Origin: Vreelandella venusta
Lineage (GTDB): Bacteria > Pseudomonadota > Gammaproteobacteria > Pseudomonadales > Halomonadaceae
DNA length: 64,000 bases
Direction of reading: 5' to 3'
Assembly: GCF_007989605.1 (NCBI RefSeq)
Contig: NZ_BJUL01000009.1
Location: forward strand, 1-64,000
Made by a program: the position numbers and the translations under genes. Shown here piece by piece: positions 8,001 to 17,697 of the stretch. Numbering within the stretch: the first letter of the stretch is position 1; each line of letters begins with the position of its first letter. The notes beneath the pieces were generated by a model. The model ran no database searches and was not told the origin of the DNA. It saw only the letters and a list, made by a program, of their open reading frames with translations.

Positions 8001-9160
8001 GCACTTGCCAAGCTGATTCGGTGCTGCCACACCAGCACCACCAAGGGCACCAGCGCGATGGGGATTAGCAGTAGGTTAAGCATTGCCCAGCCCAATCCGC
8101 TAACCAAAGGCCCCGCAAACAAGGCGGTCACCGCCGCGGTGCCAAACACTAGAAACTCGTTGGCGGCCTGGGTGCGTGCTTTATCCACCGGGCGGTAGCT
8201 CTCGGTGAGCAGCCCGGTGGCAGGTAGGAAGGTAAAGTTCCAGCCCAAGCCCAACAAAATCAGCGCCACGTTGAAACCAACTAAACCGATTCCCCACTGA
8301 GCAACCAAAGCACTGGCTACCAGCAGCAGGCAACCTGCCACAATGACCTGTTTAGCACCGAAACGGGCGGCTAAATGGCCAGTAAAGAAGGAAGGTAAGA
8401 ACATCGCTACCACGTGCCACTGAATAGTCATTGAAACGTGGTTAAAGTGGTGCCCGGCTCCCTCCATGGCGAGCGGTGTGGCAGTCATCGCCAGGTTCAT
8501 CACACCGTAGCCGACCATTGCAGCGCTCACCGCGACAATAAATCCGGGCTGGCGGAGTATCTTCCCTAGCGGCAGTGCGCTGCCTTCGCAGTGGGTGCGA
8601 GAAGCGGGCGGTAACCGTGTCAGCATTAATACCACTAATGCCAGTGCATAGAGCACCGCTAAACCCACGAAACTGCCCAGAAACGGCACCTCGCCCAGCT
8701 CACGGCTCACTCTGGCCAGCCACGGCCCTGCAAACGCCGCCAGCACACCGCCTCCCATCACTAGACCAATCGCCCGGTCTCGCATCAATGCCGGAGCGGC
8801 CTCTACTGCGGCAAAGCGATACAGTTGACCAAAGCCAATGCCGATGCCAACCAGCCAAGTGGCTAGCAGGAACAGTCCAAAACGCTCATCCATCAGTGCC
8901 TGGACGGCAACCAGTGCGCCTACCAATCCCACGATATTGCCCAGCATAAAGCCACGCTTTCGCCCCAACCTAGCCATGATTAGCGAGGCAGGTATCGTGG
9001 CGCACATTAGCCCCAGCCACTGGGTAGCAACAGGCGCTGTCGACCATGACGCGCTAGGGGCCAAGGACGCCCCTATCAGCGGTGATACGGCGATCAACAA
9101 GACACTGCCAGTTACCAGCAGCGCCTGACAGAGCGATAATAGAGTGACGGCTAAAGGCAT
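7997..9160 (-). CDS. MFS transporter
   Basis: The 387-residue protein has about twelve hydrophobic helices and an MFS loop 2-3 motif in MARLGRKRGFMLG. It resembles the YcaD/YfcJ-like or CynX-like drug and metabolite exporters; the substrate is unknown. Its start overlaps the end of the upstream GlxA-type regulator by ten bases, so the two form a minus-strand operon. The 3' end overlaps that of the convergent HAD gene by four bases. Confidence 0.85.
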   Translation of the reverse strand: MPLAVTLLSLCQALLVTGSVLLIAVSPLIGASLAPSASWSTAPVATQWLGLMCATIPASLIMARLGRKRGFMLGNIVGLVGALVAVQALMDERFGLFLLATWLVGIGIGFGQLYRFAAVEAAPALMRDRAIGLVMGGGVLAAFAGPWLARVSRELGEVPFLGSFVGLAVLYALALVVLMLTRLPPASRTHCEGSALPLGKILRQPGFIVAVSAAMVGYGVMNLAMTATPLAMEGAGHHFNHVSMTIQWHVVAMFLPSFFTGHLAARFGAKQVIVAGCLLLVASALVAQWGIGLVGFNVALILLGLGWNFTFLPATGLLTESYRPVDKARTQAANEFLVFGTAAVTALFAGPLVSGLGWAMLNLLLIPIALVPLVVLVWQHRISLASA

Positions 9161-10155
9161 GAGGAACTCTCCTGCGCGGCATTAGTATGGGAAGAAGCAA
9201 AGCGTTGGCGATAGATCGAGGGGGATACTCCATAGTAGCGCTGAAACTGGCGGCGTAACTGCTCTGCGCCGCCCAACCGCCAGCGCTGCGCTAGCCGCTC
9301 AAGTGGCAACTGCTCGCGCTCGTTGAGTAGCGCCAAGCGTGCTTGCTCAAGGCGTAGTTGGGTCAGGTAGGTACCCGGAGTAGTATTCAGATAGCGCCTG
9401 AAAAGCCGGGTTAAATGGCGCGGGGAGACCGCCATTAGATCGGCCATACTCTCAAGCCCGTGATCGGCACTGGGATCGGCGTGGAGTTGATCCAGCAAGC
9501 GGCGCAGCGGCCCCGCCTCTTGCTGGTGGCGCAGTATCTCACTGAACTGAGACTGCCCACCCGGACGCTGTAAAAACACCACCAACTCGCGAGCCACTCT
9601 CCCGGCTAGATCAGCACCGTGATCTGCCTCTACCAGCGACAGCGCCAAGTCAATTCCCGCCGTTACACCGGCGCTGGTGTAACGGCCGTTGCTTTCGATA
9701 TACAGTGCATCAGGCTCAACGCTTAACGCGGGATACTCCTCGGCCAATTGAGCTGCATGGCGCCAGTGGGTGGTGACGTGGCAGCCGTCCAGCAGCCCTG
9801 CTGCGGCTAGCAAAAATGCCCCAGAGCAGATAGATCCAAACCGTCTCACCTCAGGGGCGACATTACAAAGCACCTGTTTCACAGCGGCTATGTCACGCTG
9901 CTGCATCACGCCACTGCCGCCCGCCACCAATAGTGTATCCAGGGGCAGTAAATGCTTAAGCTGGTGGTAGCTGTGCGTCGCATGCACGGCTAAGCCGCCG
10001 TTGGTGGCTACTGGGCCAACGATATCGGCAACCAGCGTCAACTGATAGAGCGGTTGAGGGCTTAACGCATTGGCGCTGGCAAATACCTGCCAAGGGCCAC
10101 TGACATCCAGTAGTTGGCAGTCAGGATAAGCAAATAGCACAACGTGGCGAGTCAC
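9151..10155 (-). CDS. GlxA-family AraC-type regulator with DJ-1/PfpI domain
   Basis: The 334-residue protein has an N-terminal DJ-1/PfpI-like domain (about 1-180), with the elbow cysteine Cys110 in GSICSGAFLLAAAG. A C-terminal AraC/XylS DNA-binding domain (about 230-325) contains two helix-turn-helix units and the usual ...YYGVSPSIYRQRF ending. Relatives regulate amine, arginine or quaternary ammonium catabolism. Here the only co-transcribed gene is the MFS transporter, its likely target. Confidence 0.9.
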   Translation of the reverse strand: MTRHVVLFAYPDCQLLDVSGPWQVFASANALSPQPLYQLTLVADIVGPVATNGGLAVHATHSYHQLKHLLPLDTLLVAGGSGVMQQRDIAAVKQVLCNVAPEVRRFGSICSGAFLLAAAGLLDGCHVTTHWRHAAQLAEEYPALSVEPDALYIESNGRYTSAGVTAGIDLALSLVEADHGADLAGRVARELVVFLQRPGGQSQFSEILRHQQEAGPLRRLLDQLHADPSADHGLESMADLMAVSPRHLTRLFRRYLNTTPGTYLTQLRLEQARLALLNEREQLPLERLAQRWRLGGAEQLRRQFQRYYGVSPSIYRQRFASSHTNAAQESSSCL

Positions 10156-10272
10156 AGTCTCTCTCCGCTAACGGGATATGGAAGCATGAGAGAGTGTCAG
10201 CGCTACGCCCAATGTCGGCAAGGACCATTACCCCACCGATTCGGACATTGTTATAAAAACGATCTATTAGGC

Positions 10273-10479
10273 TCAGTTCGTTTTCTCTACTTTCAATGGC
10301 GACTCCATCCTGCGTACGCTGGAAACAAAATCGCTAAAGCGCTCGCCCTGAATCAATACATGGTCGCTCAGTGCCTGCTGGGCGGCCACAGAGTCGCCCC
10401 GCTCAATAGCCTCGATGCTTAATTCCATCGCAAAGTGCAGCACTTTTGCCACAGCATTTGCCTGTCGCGTGGTGTAGCG
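10273..10479 (-). pseudogene. 3' remnant of a GntR/FadR (FCD-domain) regulator
   Basis: Reading the minus strand gives 68 residues matching the last helices of an FCD effector domain: a VAKVLHFAMELSIEAIERGD stretch, then ALSDHVLIQGERFSDF, ending in a TGA at 10273-10275. An in-frame TAA at 10480-10482 closes the frame upstream. No start codon, winged-helix domain or metal-binding residues remain, so it is a truncated fragment. It sits in the 468-bp gap between the GlxA-type gene and the MCP gene, which otherwise holds only the likely promoters for both. Confidence 0.7.
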
Positions 10480-10623
10480 TTAATGAGAAAACTGGACAGC
10501 TTTCATAAAAGCCGCTGAAATCGTCATATGATAGGCTTCTTGTAACGTTATTTAACGCTAAGCAATCAGTGTTAGCACTTTCCTACTACTAGCGTCACCA
10601 GTTAACTTGGAGCAGAAGCGATA

Positions 10624-12651
10624 ATGACAGCGCGTTGGAAATCCTTGCCATTACGGTTACGACTGTTTGTCTCATTTGGAACGGTATTGGCACTGGCCAT
10701 GTTGCTAGCGCTCTACCTGCAGGCTCGTTCGCATAGCCAGGCGCGCTTGGAAAACCTGCTAAACGTAGAGCTGCCTGCTCAGGTAGAGGGCCTTGCTACC
10801 CGCCTAACGCTTAGGTTGAGTCCAGCACTAGCGCTGTCAGAAAGCCTAGCCGACAGCTATTTCATTGAGCGGTGGGTACGCGACGGGATGCCAGACACCG
10901 ACCAGCCGGATATCATGCGCTATTTGTCACGCTTGATGGAACAGCTCGACACTGAACTATTATTTATCACGGCTCAGTATCAAGGGCGCGGCTACTACTT
11001 CCAGTACCGCAATGGAGAGTTTCTCGAGCGCAGGCTACAAGCACCCGGCGGCGATGATGACTGGTACTATCAGTTTACTGACAGCGATGCTGCTTATAAC
11101 CTAAACCTAGACAGCGATAATTTTTCAACAGAAGAGGCGTTTGTCTTTTTAAATTTCCGCAGCCGTGAACAAGCACCCAATGGCCGCCCTATCATTGTTG
11201 CTGGAGCAGGGCTCGATCTCTCTCGATTGGCACAGCTAATTGAAGGCTTTCAGCTAGGCGAAACCGGCCGCGCCGCGCTACTCAATGCGGAAGGCGAACT
11301 ACTTATTCGCAGTGATGAGACGTCACTTGCCGCTCTTCAAAGCCAGGAGTCAGGCAGCCTGCTGCAAGACGAACACGAACTTCGTGTACACGAAATCCAA
11401 CGTGATAATCACACTTTTCTAGTTTCTACGCTCTGGTTGCCCGAACTGCAGCGCTACCTGATGATTGAAGTGTCTAAAGAGGAGTATTTAAGCTCCATCA
11501 GAGAGCGATTCTTTGCATCGACGAGCTTCGGATTTTTGATCCTTTTAGGTGGGTTAATTACGTTATACCCACTGACTGGCAGCTTGATTCGCCCTCTCAC
11601 TCGTCTTCAACGCCAGCTTAAAGAGATTACCAACAGCCTAGATTTATCCCGCCGCGTAAACACCGACGATCAGGCTGAAATTGGCGATTTAGCGAATCAG
11701 ACTAACGAGCTGCTAGCACGCTTATCTCGAACCATTATGGCGGTCTCCAACAACGCACTGGCACTTACTCAAGTGGCTGATCGTTTAGCGCAAACGGCAG
11801 GGTTGTCGGGCATTCAAGGCGGGGACATCAATCATGAAGCGAACCAGACGATGGCCGCCGCCGTAGAAGAAATGGCCTCATCAGTGGCTGAGATAACCTC
11901 GACCATGGAGGAGCTTTCAACCTCATCCACACAAATCGCTGATCATTCGCAATCTGTGGTAGAAGTAGCTAACCAAACGCTTGAGCGCAGCCGCAAAGGC
12001 AGCACAGCGATGCAACTGCTGCAGGCAAAAATGCAGGATATTCGCAGCGACAGCGAACAGAGCCTGGCAGAAATCATGGCACTGGGTGCTAAGTCGAAAC
12101 AAATCAGCAAAGTCATGGAGCTGATTAATACTCTCGCTGCACAAACTAAACTGATTGCGTTTAATGCCGCCCTAGAGGCATCAAGTGCGGGCGAGTCAGG
12201 TCGCCGTTTTTCTGTTGTGGCAAACGAAATACGTCGCTTGGCAGATAGCGTTACTGACTCAACACAAGAGATAGAGGGCCATACCGAAGAAATTCAAAAT
12301 GCGATAAATCGTTTAGTTGTCGCCTCTGAAAAGGGAGCATCTTCGATAGAGAAAGGCGTTGAGGTCAGTATTAATACCGCTCAAGACCTGGATGCACTAC
12401 TCAAAGCAGCGAGCCAAACCAGTAGCGCAGCGCAGCAAATATCATTGTCAACCCAACAGCAGAAAACTGCTAGTAATCAGGTGGTTATTGCCTTACGCGA
12501 TATTGATACAGCCAGCTCACGTAATGCACAGTCAGTACGCAGTATTACCGAGATCAGCCAAGATATGATCAACATGTCGGCAGAGCTAAATGCACTGGTG
12601 CAGGAGTTTACTTTGGCTCACCAGGAAACAAACCACCAACGCCCCTCGTGA
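10624..12651 (+). CDS. methyl-accepting chemotaxis-type receptor of the Wsp-like array
   Basis: In this 675-residue receptor a transmembrane helix (about 13-31) is followed by a roughly 260-residue periplasmic sensor region of Cache-like size. A second helix (about 298-318), a HAMP segment and a long cytoplasmic coiled coil come next. The hairpin tip reads QTKLIAFNAALEASSAGE, a variant of the usual QTNLLALNAAIEAARAGE, and is followed by FSVVANEIRRLAD. It is the first gene of an eight-gene operon. The ligand is unknown. Tip divergence suggests pairing with the dedicated CheA/CheW proteins encoded downstream rather than with the flagellar set. Confidence 0.92.
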   Translation: MTARWKSLPLRLRLFVSFGTVLALAMLLALYLQARSHSQARLENLLNVELPAQVEGLATRLTLRLSPALALSESLADSYFIERWVRDGMPDTDQPDIMRYLSRLMEQLDTELLFITAQYQGRGYYFQYRNGEFLERRLQAPGGDDDWYYQFTDSDAAYNLNLDSDNFSTEEAFVFLNFRSREQAPNGRPIIVAGAGLDLSRLAQLIEGFQLGETGRAALLNAEGELLIRSDETSLAALQSQESGSLLQDEHELRVHEIQRDNHTFLVSTLWLPELQRYLMIEVSKEEYLSSIRERFFASTSFGFLILLGGLITLYPLTGSLIRPLTRLQRQLKEITNSLDLSRRVNTDDQAEIGDLANQTNELLARLSRTIMAVSNNALALTQVADRLAQTAGLSGIQGGDINHEANQTMAAAVEEMASSVAEITSTMEELSTSSTQIADHSQSVVEVANQTLERSRKGSTAMQLLQAKMQDIRSDSEQSLAEIMALGAKSKQISKVMELINTLAAQTKLIAFNAALEASSAGESGRRFSVVANEIRRLADSVTDSTQEIEGHTEEIQNAINRLVVASEKGASSIEKGVEVSINTAQDLDALLKAASQTSSAAQQISLSTQQQKTASNQVVIALRDIDTASSRNAQSVRSITEISQDMINMSAELNALVQEFTLAHQETNHQRPS

Positions 12652-12661
12652 GGACGCTGCG

Positions 12662-13729
12662 ATGAGTGCAATTCGGGTAGTGATGGCGGACGACAGCCAA
12701 CTGGCACGTGACGTGCTGCGCGACATCCTCACCCGCGATGGCGATATTGAGATTGTTGGTGAGGCCAGTAACGGGCGCGAAGCAGTGGAACTTGCCCGCC
12801 GTTTATCGCCGCAGTTGATCACAATGGATCTGAATATGCCGGTCATGGACGGCCTCAGCGCCATTGAAGAAATTATGCATACCAAAGGGGTTCCTATCCT
12901 GGTGGTAAGCGATCGTTCTGATGCTGAAACGGCCTACCGAGCACTTGATGTTGGCGCGCTAGAAGTGATCCAGAAGCCGACCCTGGATGATGAAGACGCA
13001 CAACGACTACTCGCGCGCGTCCGGCTCCTTTCAGGAGTGGCCGTTATTACTCGCCTACGGCGCCGGTCAACATCCACCATGACCGTTGCGCCGGTAAACG
13101 TACCACCGGTTAACCACCATCATCGGCCGAAGGCTTTTCAGCGCATTATCGCCATTGCTTGCTCAACCGGTGGGCCGCAGGCACTCGCCCACCTACTTAG
13201 CAAGCTGCCGAGCAACTTTCCTGCACCAATAGTGATTGCCCAGCATATCAGCCATGGCTTTATTGAAGGCATGGCACACTGGCTGGCATCGCTCTGCGCA
13301 ATGCCGGTTTGCGTTGCTCAGCATGGTGAACCGCTTAAGCCAGGCTGTATTTATCTATCGCCATCGGAACGCAACTTGCGTGTCACGCCATCTCACCGCC
13401 TTCAACTACAGCAGAGCCCAGATCATTCGCTTTACCACCCCAACTGCGATGTTTTGTTAACGAGCGTCGCGAATGTTTATGGTTCAGAGGCTATCGGGGT
13501 GATTTTAACGGGTATGGGACGTGATGGCGTTAGCGGTATGCGCGCTATTCATTTATCGGGCGGCTGCACCTTTGCCCAAAACGAAGCCAGCTCGGTGATT
13601 TATGGCATGAACCAAGAAGCGGTTAGTGCCGGCGTTATCCAGCATGTTGTTTCCCTTGATGAGCTTCCTGGCAGACTCATTCGTGAGACCCGTGAGCAAC
13701 GGCTGTCTACCTGGACGAAATCACTATGA
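12662..13729 (+). CDS. cheB: CheB-type receptor methylesterase (WspF-like)
   Basis: The 355-residue protein demethylates or deamidates receptor glutamyl sites. The N-terminal receiver has acidic residues Asp10/Asp11 and the phosphorylation site Asp56 (in MDLNMPVMDG). The C-terminal esterase domain shows the triad Ser168 (ACSTGG), His195 (AQHISHG) and Asp288 (GMGRDG). I chose the ATG at 12662, ten bases after the MCP stop; the longer open frame overlaps the MCP gene. Its stop overlaps the cheR start (ATGA). Confidence 0.92.
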   Translation: MSAIRVVMADDSQLARDVLRDILTRDGDIEIVGEASNGREAVELARRLSPQLITMDLNMPVMDGLSAIEEIMHTKGVPILVVSDRSDAETAYRALDVGALEVIQKPTLDDEDAQRLLARVRLLSGVAVITRLRRRSTSTMTVAPVNVPPVNHHHRPKAFQRIIAIACSTGGPQALAHLLSKLPSNFPAPIVIAQHISHGFIEGMAHWLASLCAMPVCVAQHGEPLKPGCIYLSPSERNLRVTPSHRLQLQQSPDHSLYHPNCDVLLTSVANVYGSEAIGVILTGMGRDGVSGMRAIHLSGGCTFAQNEASSVIYGMNQEAVSAGVIQHVVSLDELPGRLIRETREQRLSTWTKSL

Positions 13730-15126
13730 GCTCGCTGACGCCATTCAAAGATCTGGTGCATCGCCGCTGCGGTTTGCACTTGGATGGCCTCGCTGAAGCC
13801 CGGCTCGTCAAAGCCGTGGAAGCACTTCAGGCCGACACCGACATTAGCGATACCTCAAAGCTCATTGTGCACCTAGAGCAAAACGAAGCGATGTTTGATC
13901 GCTTTATTAGTCAGTTAACGGTAAACGAAACCTACTTCTACCGGGAGCCTGAAGCACTCCACTGGTTAGCCGATACCTATCTTCCTCGCCGATTGGCTGA
14001 AGAAGGTAAGCCATTGGCTATTTTCAGTGCAGGATGTTCTTCAGGTGAAGAGCCTTACAGTGTCGCTATTGCGCTGTTTGAGCGCTACGGAGAGCGCGCC
14101 AAGCAACTCTTTCATATTACGGGAGGAGATGTTGATCAGCAGGTTCTTAGTAAAGCCCAAAAAGGCATTTACAGCGGCATGTCATTTCGGACACTGAAAC
14201 CTGCGCTTAAACACCGCTATTTTCGCCCAGAGGGTCGACGCTTCAAAATAGATGATGCGCTTCGCCACTGGGTCACCTTTTGCTCATTCAATGTATTACA
14301 GCCAGACGCTGACCAGCTTGGCCCCTTCGACGTCATCCTATTTCGTAACGTATCGATCTATTTTGACGAATCGACCCGGCGCGATATACAACGCCACCTG
14401 AAGCAGCTACTGAAACCACATGGAGTGTTGATGTGTGGTGTCACTGAAACATTAGGCAACGACCTGGGCATTTTGGAACTGCATCAGGCTCAAGGGGTGT
14501 TCTTTTTTCAAGAGAGCACGCTGCCCCGCGCTTTACCTGCCAATGATGAATCACACTATAACGACGAGCGGTTGCCAGAAGCCCCGCCAGTGTTGCCAGA
14601 AGTCCCAGCGGTGTTGTCAGAAACCCCACCGGTGTTACCAAAGACACCTTCACAACCGGCAGAAAATGCACCTGAGCACAAGCAGCCGATGACATCGTTT
14701 AACGCGGCTTTGCAGCAAGCTCATCATTTACTCAACCAGAACGCATTTTCAGAAGCAGCCGCGCTACTTTCTGACCTTTTAGCACAGCAACCTTGGAGTG
14801 TGGATGCGTTACTGCTGGCGGGTTTAGTCGCTCGTTGGCAGCAAAACTTTACCGATGCTTACGACTACTTTAAGCGCGCCATTTACGTTGCTCCTGAGTG
14901 CTGGCCAGCTCACTTTTTTCAAGCCGAGCTTTTTCGACTAGGAGAGCTTAACGATGCTCCTGGACAACGTAATCGCGGCTATGCGGCGGTTATTCGCCTA
15001 CTGGATGCGTCAAAACAGGCGGATGGTGGATTGAGTGTCATTACGCCGCCTATTCCTCCGGGGGATGCCTACTTCTTGGCAACTTGCTACCTTGGCGCAC
15101 AAGCAACGACACAGGGAGTAGGGTAA
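13726..15126 (+). CDS. cheR: CheR-type methyltransferase with C-terminal TPR region (WspC-like)
   Basis: The 466-residue protein has a SAM-dependent CheR domain (about 1-265) with NETYFYRE at 67-74, the SAM-binding SAGCSSGEEPYS at 101-112 and RNVSIYF at 207-213. A proline-rich linker (284-312) built on repeats of PPVLPE/PAVLSE type leads to a tetratricopeptide-like tail (about 325-466). CheR-TPR fusions are typical of Wsp-type systems that signal to diguanylate cyclases. The stop TAA shares one base with the next start codon. Confidence 0.9.
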   Translation: MSSLTPFKDLVHRRCGLHLDGLAEARLVKAVEALQADTDISDTSKLIVHLEQNEAMFDRFISQLTVNETYFYREPEALHWLADTYLPRRLAEEGKPLAIFSAGCSSGEEPYSVAIALFERYGERAKQLFHITGGDVDQQVLSKAQKGIYSGMSFRTLKPALKHRYFRPEGRRFKIDDALRHWVTFCSFNVLQPDADQLGPFDVILFRNVSIYFDESTRRDIQRHLKQLLKPHGVLMCGVTETLGNDLGILELHQAQGVFFFQESTLPRALPANDESHYNDERLPEAPPVLPEVPAVLSETPPVLPKTPSQPAENAPEHKQPMTSFNAALQQAHHLLNQNAFSEAAALLSDLLAQQPWSVDALLLAGLVARWQQNFTDAYDYFKRAIYVAPECWPAHFFQAELFRLGELNDAPGQRNRGYAAVIRLLDASKQADGGLSVITPPIPPGDAYFLATCYLGAQATTQGVG

Positions 15127-17261
15127 TGGCACTGGATATTAAACGCTTTATTCAGCGCTTTATTGAAGAAGCATCAGACCACTTACCCCGGTTAAGGGAG
15201 GGCATTGAGGCCCTAGAGCAAGGCGACTCCCATCAAGAGCGTATCAATGAGCTGTTTCGTGCAGCACATTCGCTTAAAGGCTCATCGCGCATGCTAAAGC
15301 TGACGCCCATAACGGCGATCGCTCACAGTACAGAGGAGCTGCTCAGCGCACTACGCGATGGAACACAAACCGCTACACCTGATGTCACCTGCCTGCTTAA
15401 TCAAGCCACGGACGCGCTGTCTGACCTAGTTAGCCAGCTTGCCCAAGGTACGTCTCCAGCAGAGCTCACGGACGCCGACGGTCAGCTTTGCCAGGCCCTG
15501 GAAAACGCTGCGGCGGGAAGGCAGCCCACGGAGCCCTCGCCTAAAACAAGCGTGTCCGAGGACGACAAAGCCGAGAGCGCAGCCCTCAGCGCCGCGCCAT
15601 CGACAATGAAAAGTTCTGCACCTCCGACTCAAGAACTGCGCTTAACAGATACGGTACGCGTGCGTCTTGACCGCCTAGATGACGTTATTCGTCTGATGGG
15701 AGAAGTATTATCAGGCCACCATCATCTGCACTCACTCGTAGAGCAGGCACACAGCCTTGGCGCCTCGTTACCCAAAGAACAGCAGGCCTCCTTTAACGCT
15801 TTTAGTCGCGAGCTGAAGGACAGTGTGCTTTCCCACGACGGTCTAATGAGCGACCTTCATGACCGGGCTCTGCAAATGCGTATGCTACCGCTGAGCGTGG
15901 TGTTTGACCCCTTATCCCAAATGGCCAGAGACCTTGCCCATTCGCTAGGCAAACAAGTTAATTGCCGTGTTCACGGCAGTGAGATTGAACTTGACCGGCA
16001 GATGATAGATCGCCTATCAGACCCGCTCATTCATCTACTGCGGAATGCGTTAGACCATGGCCTGGAAACACCCGCTGAACGGCAGGCAACAGGCAAACCG
16101 TCACGGGGGCAGCTATCACTTGAGGCATGGCAAGACGGTAGCTGGGTAGTGATTGAAATGCGTGATGACGGCGCAGGTATTTCCCTTGAGGCCGTACGGC
16201 ATAAGGCGCTCGCCAAGCAATTACTCAGTGAAGAGCTGCTGCTCACCCTAACCGAGCAGGAAACCTTAGAACTTATTTTCTTACCTGGGTTCTCAACCAA
16301 ACCCTTGATTACCGACTTTTCTGGTCGTGGCGTGGGGATGGATGTCGTCAAGCGAACGGTGATTGACGAACTCAACGGTGATTTACAGTTAACCAGTCAC
16401 CCAGGCAAAGGCACCTGTTTTACCCTGCGCCTACCTTTATCGCTAGCCATGATGCGGGTTCTGCTGATCAATGTGGGTGCTATCACGCTAGGTGTAACAG
16501 CACCTTATGTGTCAGAGCTTGTAGAGCATGCATCAACGGATTTTATTGATGCTGCTGGGCAAAAAACATTGATCCTGCGTAACGAGTTCGTACCGGTCGT
16601 TTCACTTGCGGAGCTATTGGAACTTCCCTATACACCCACTGATGCTGACAACTTACTGTTACTTGTCGTACATCAACGTCATCAAAAACTTGCGCTAATT
16701 ATTGATGCCTTGGTGGATGAACGCGATATGGTAATCAAGCCGCTACCCACACACTTGCGCCACCTACCACTGGTTTCTGGCATGGTTACGCTAGGGCGCA
16801 ATACGCTGGTTAGCCTATTACACGTGCCGACACTGCTGGAACACTCGCGCCGTTATGCTCCCAAAGCTCTCGCTAAAACGGATCAACCGCCACAGACACA
16901 TCGTATACTGGTCGTCGATGACTCTCTAAATACCCGGGAAATTGAAAAAGATGTATTAGAAGCTTGGGGATATCAGGTCACCCTGGCAGAAAATGGCCGG
17001 GATGGTTTGAACAAAGCCCTGGCTGACTCGTTTGATGCAGTGCTCACCGACGTTGAGATGCCTGTCATGGATGGCTTTGCACTCACTGCGAGTCTGCGAG
17101 AAAATGAGATTTATCGTTATAAGCCTATTATCATTATCACATCACGCGAAAAAGAAGCAGACCGTCGTCGCGGCATTGAAGTGGGCGCCGACGCGTATAT
17201 TGTCAAAGGCAGCTTTGATCAGAATAACTTGGTGGATACGCTAAAAGCGCTACTCGGCTAA
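15126..17261 (+). CDS. cheA: hybrid CheA histidine kinase with C-terminal receiver (WspE-like)
   Basis: The 711-residue protein has an Hpt domain with phosphoacceptor His48 (AAHSLKGSS) and a dimerisation helix pair near 175-260. The ATPase has its N-box at 304-313, DDGAG at 347-351 and GRGVGMD at 400-406. A CheW-like domain (about 435-570) and a receiver (592-711, Asp642 in TDVEMPVMDG) follow. The CheA-REC architecture is that of WspE/FrzE. I chose the ATG that overlaps the cheR stop; an in-frame GTG-like extension to 15084 lies inside cheR. Confidence 0.92.
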   Translation: MALDIKRFIQRFIEEASDHLPRLREGIEALEQGDSHQERINELFRAAHSLKGSSRMLKLTPITAIAHSTEELLSALRDGTQTATPDVTCLLNQATDALSDLVSQLAQGTSPAELTDADGQLCQALENAAAGRQPTEPSPKTSVSEDDKAESAALSAAPSTMKSSAPPTQELRLTDTVRVRLDRLDDVIRLMGEVLSGHHHLHSLVEQAHSLGASLPKEQQASFNAFSRELKDSVLSHDGLMSDLHDRALQMRMLPLSVVFDPLSQMARDLAHSLGKQVNCRVHGSEIELDRQMIDRLSDPLIHLLRNALDHGLETPAERQATGKPSRGQLSLEAWQDGSWVVIEMRDDGAGISLEAVRHKALAKQLLSEELLLTLTEQETLELIFLPGFSTKPLITDFSGRGVGMDVVKRTVIDELNGDLQLTSHPGKGTCFTLRLPLSLAMMRVLLINVGAITLGVTAPYVSELVEHASTDFIDAAGQKTLILRNEFVPVVSLAELLELPYTPTDADNLLLLVVHQRHQKLALIIDALVDERDMVIKPLPTHLRHLPLVSGMVTLGRNTLVSLLHVPTLLEHSRRYAPKALAKTDQPPQTHRILVVDDSLNTREIEKDVLEAWGYQVTLAENGRDGLNKALADSFDAVLTDVEMPVMDGFALTASLRENEIYRYKPIIIITSREKEADRRRGIEVGADAYIVKGSFDQNNLVDTLKALLG

Positions 17262-17286
17262 GTACTCACCATGACGGAGGTTAATC

Positions 17287-17643
17287 ATGCAAATATTGGT
17301 CGTAGATGACGACCCGTTGGCCTGTGAAATGACAGCAACGCTGCTAGAGTTCCAGGGCTATACAACGGTCATGGCCAATGATGCCATGGAGGCCACGCAG
17401 CTATTAGATAGTTTGGACAATATCGCGCTTATTGTTAGCGATATGCATATGCCGCTCATCAATGGGATAGAGTTCTTGGAAATGTTGCGTGAACAAGACG
17501 TTACCTTACCTTTTATTTTGCTCACAGGTGACTCGCCTAACTCAACCCTTATCCAGACGCCTGGTTTAAACGCCTGCCTGCAAAAAGATGCGGAGCTAGA
17601 ATCCACGTTAGGCAATGCCGTGACTCAAGCGCTCAACAGTTGA
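17287..17643 (+). CDS. single-domain response regulator
   Basis: This 118-residue stand-alone receiver has the acidic pair in LVVDDDP, a phosphorylatable Asp near residue 53 (SDMHMP), Thr in LLTGDS and Lys in LQKD. It has no output domain, so it probably serves as a phosphate sink or shuttle between the hybrid CheA and other partners, or as a CheY-like effector. GGAGG lies seven bases before the ATG. Confidence 0.88.
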   Translation: MQILVVDDDPLACEMTATLLEFQGYTTVMANDAMEATQLLDSLDNIALIVSDMHMPLINGIEFLEMLREQDVTLPFILLTGDSPNSTLIQTPGLNACLQKDAELESTLGNAVTQALNS

Positions 17644-17697
17644 ACATTGTCCATTTGCATTACAGCGCACCGTTCGCCCACATGAACAGGTAGTCTG

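Noticed and set aside
10144..10422. Plus-strand frame of 92 codons between the GlxA-type and MCP genes
   Set aside because: The minus strand of the same DNA encodes a recognisable FCD-domain tail, so the plus frame is an antisense shadow.
10486..10515. Possible insertion-sequence end beside the regulator fragment
   Set aside because: A GAAAGCTGTCCAG-like string is suggestive of some IS termini, but there is no second end, target duplication or transposase.
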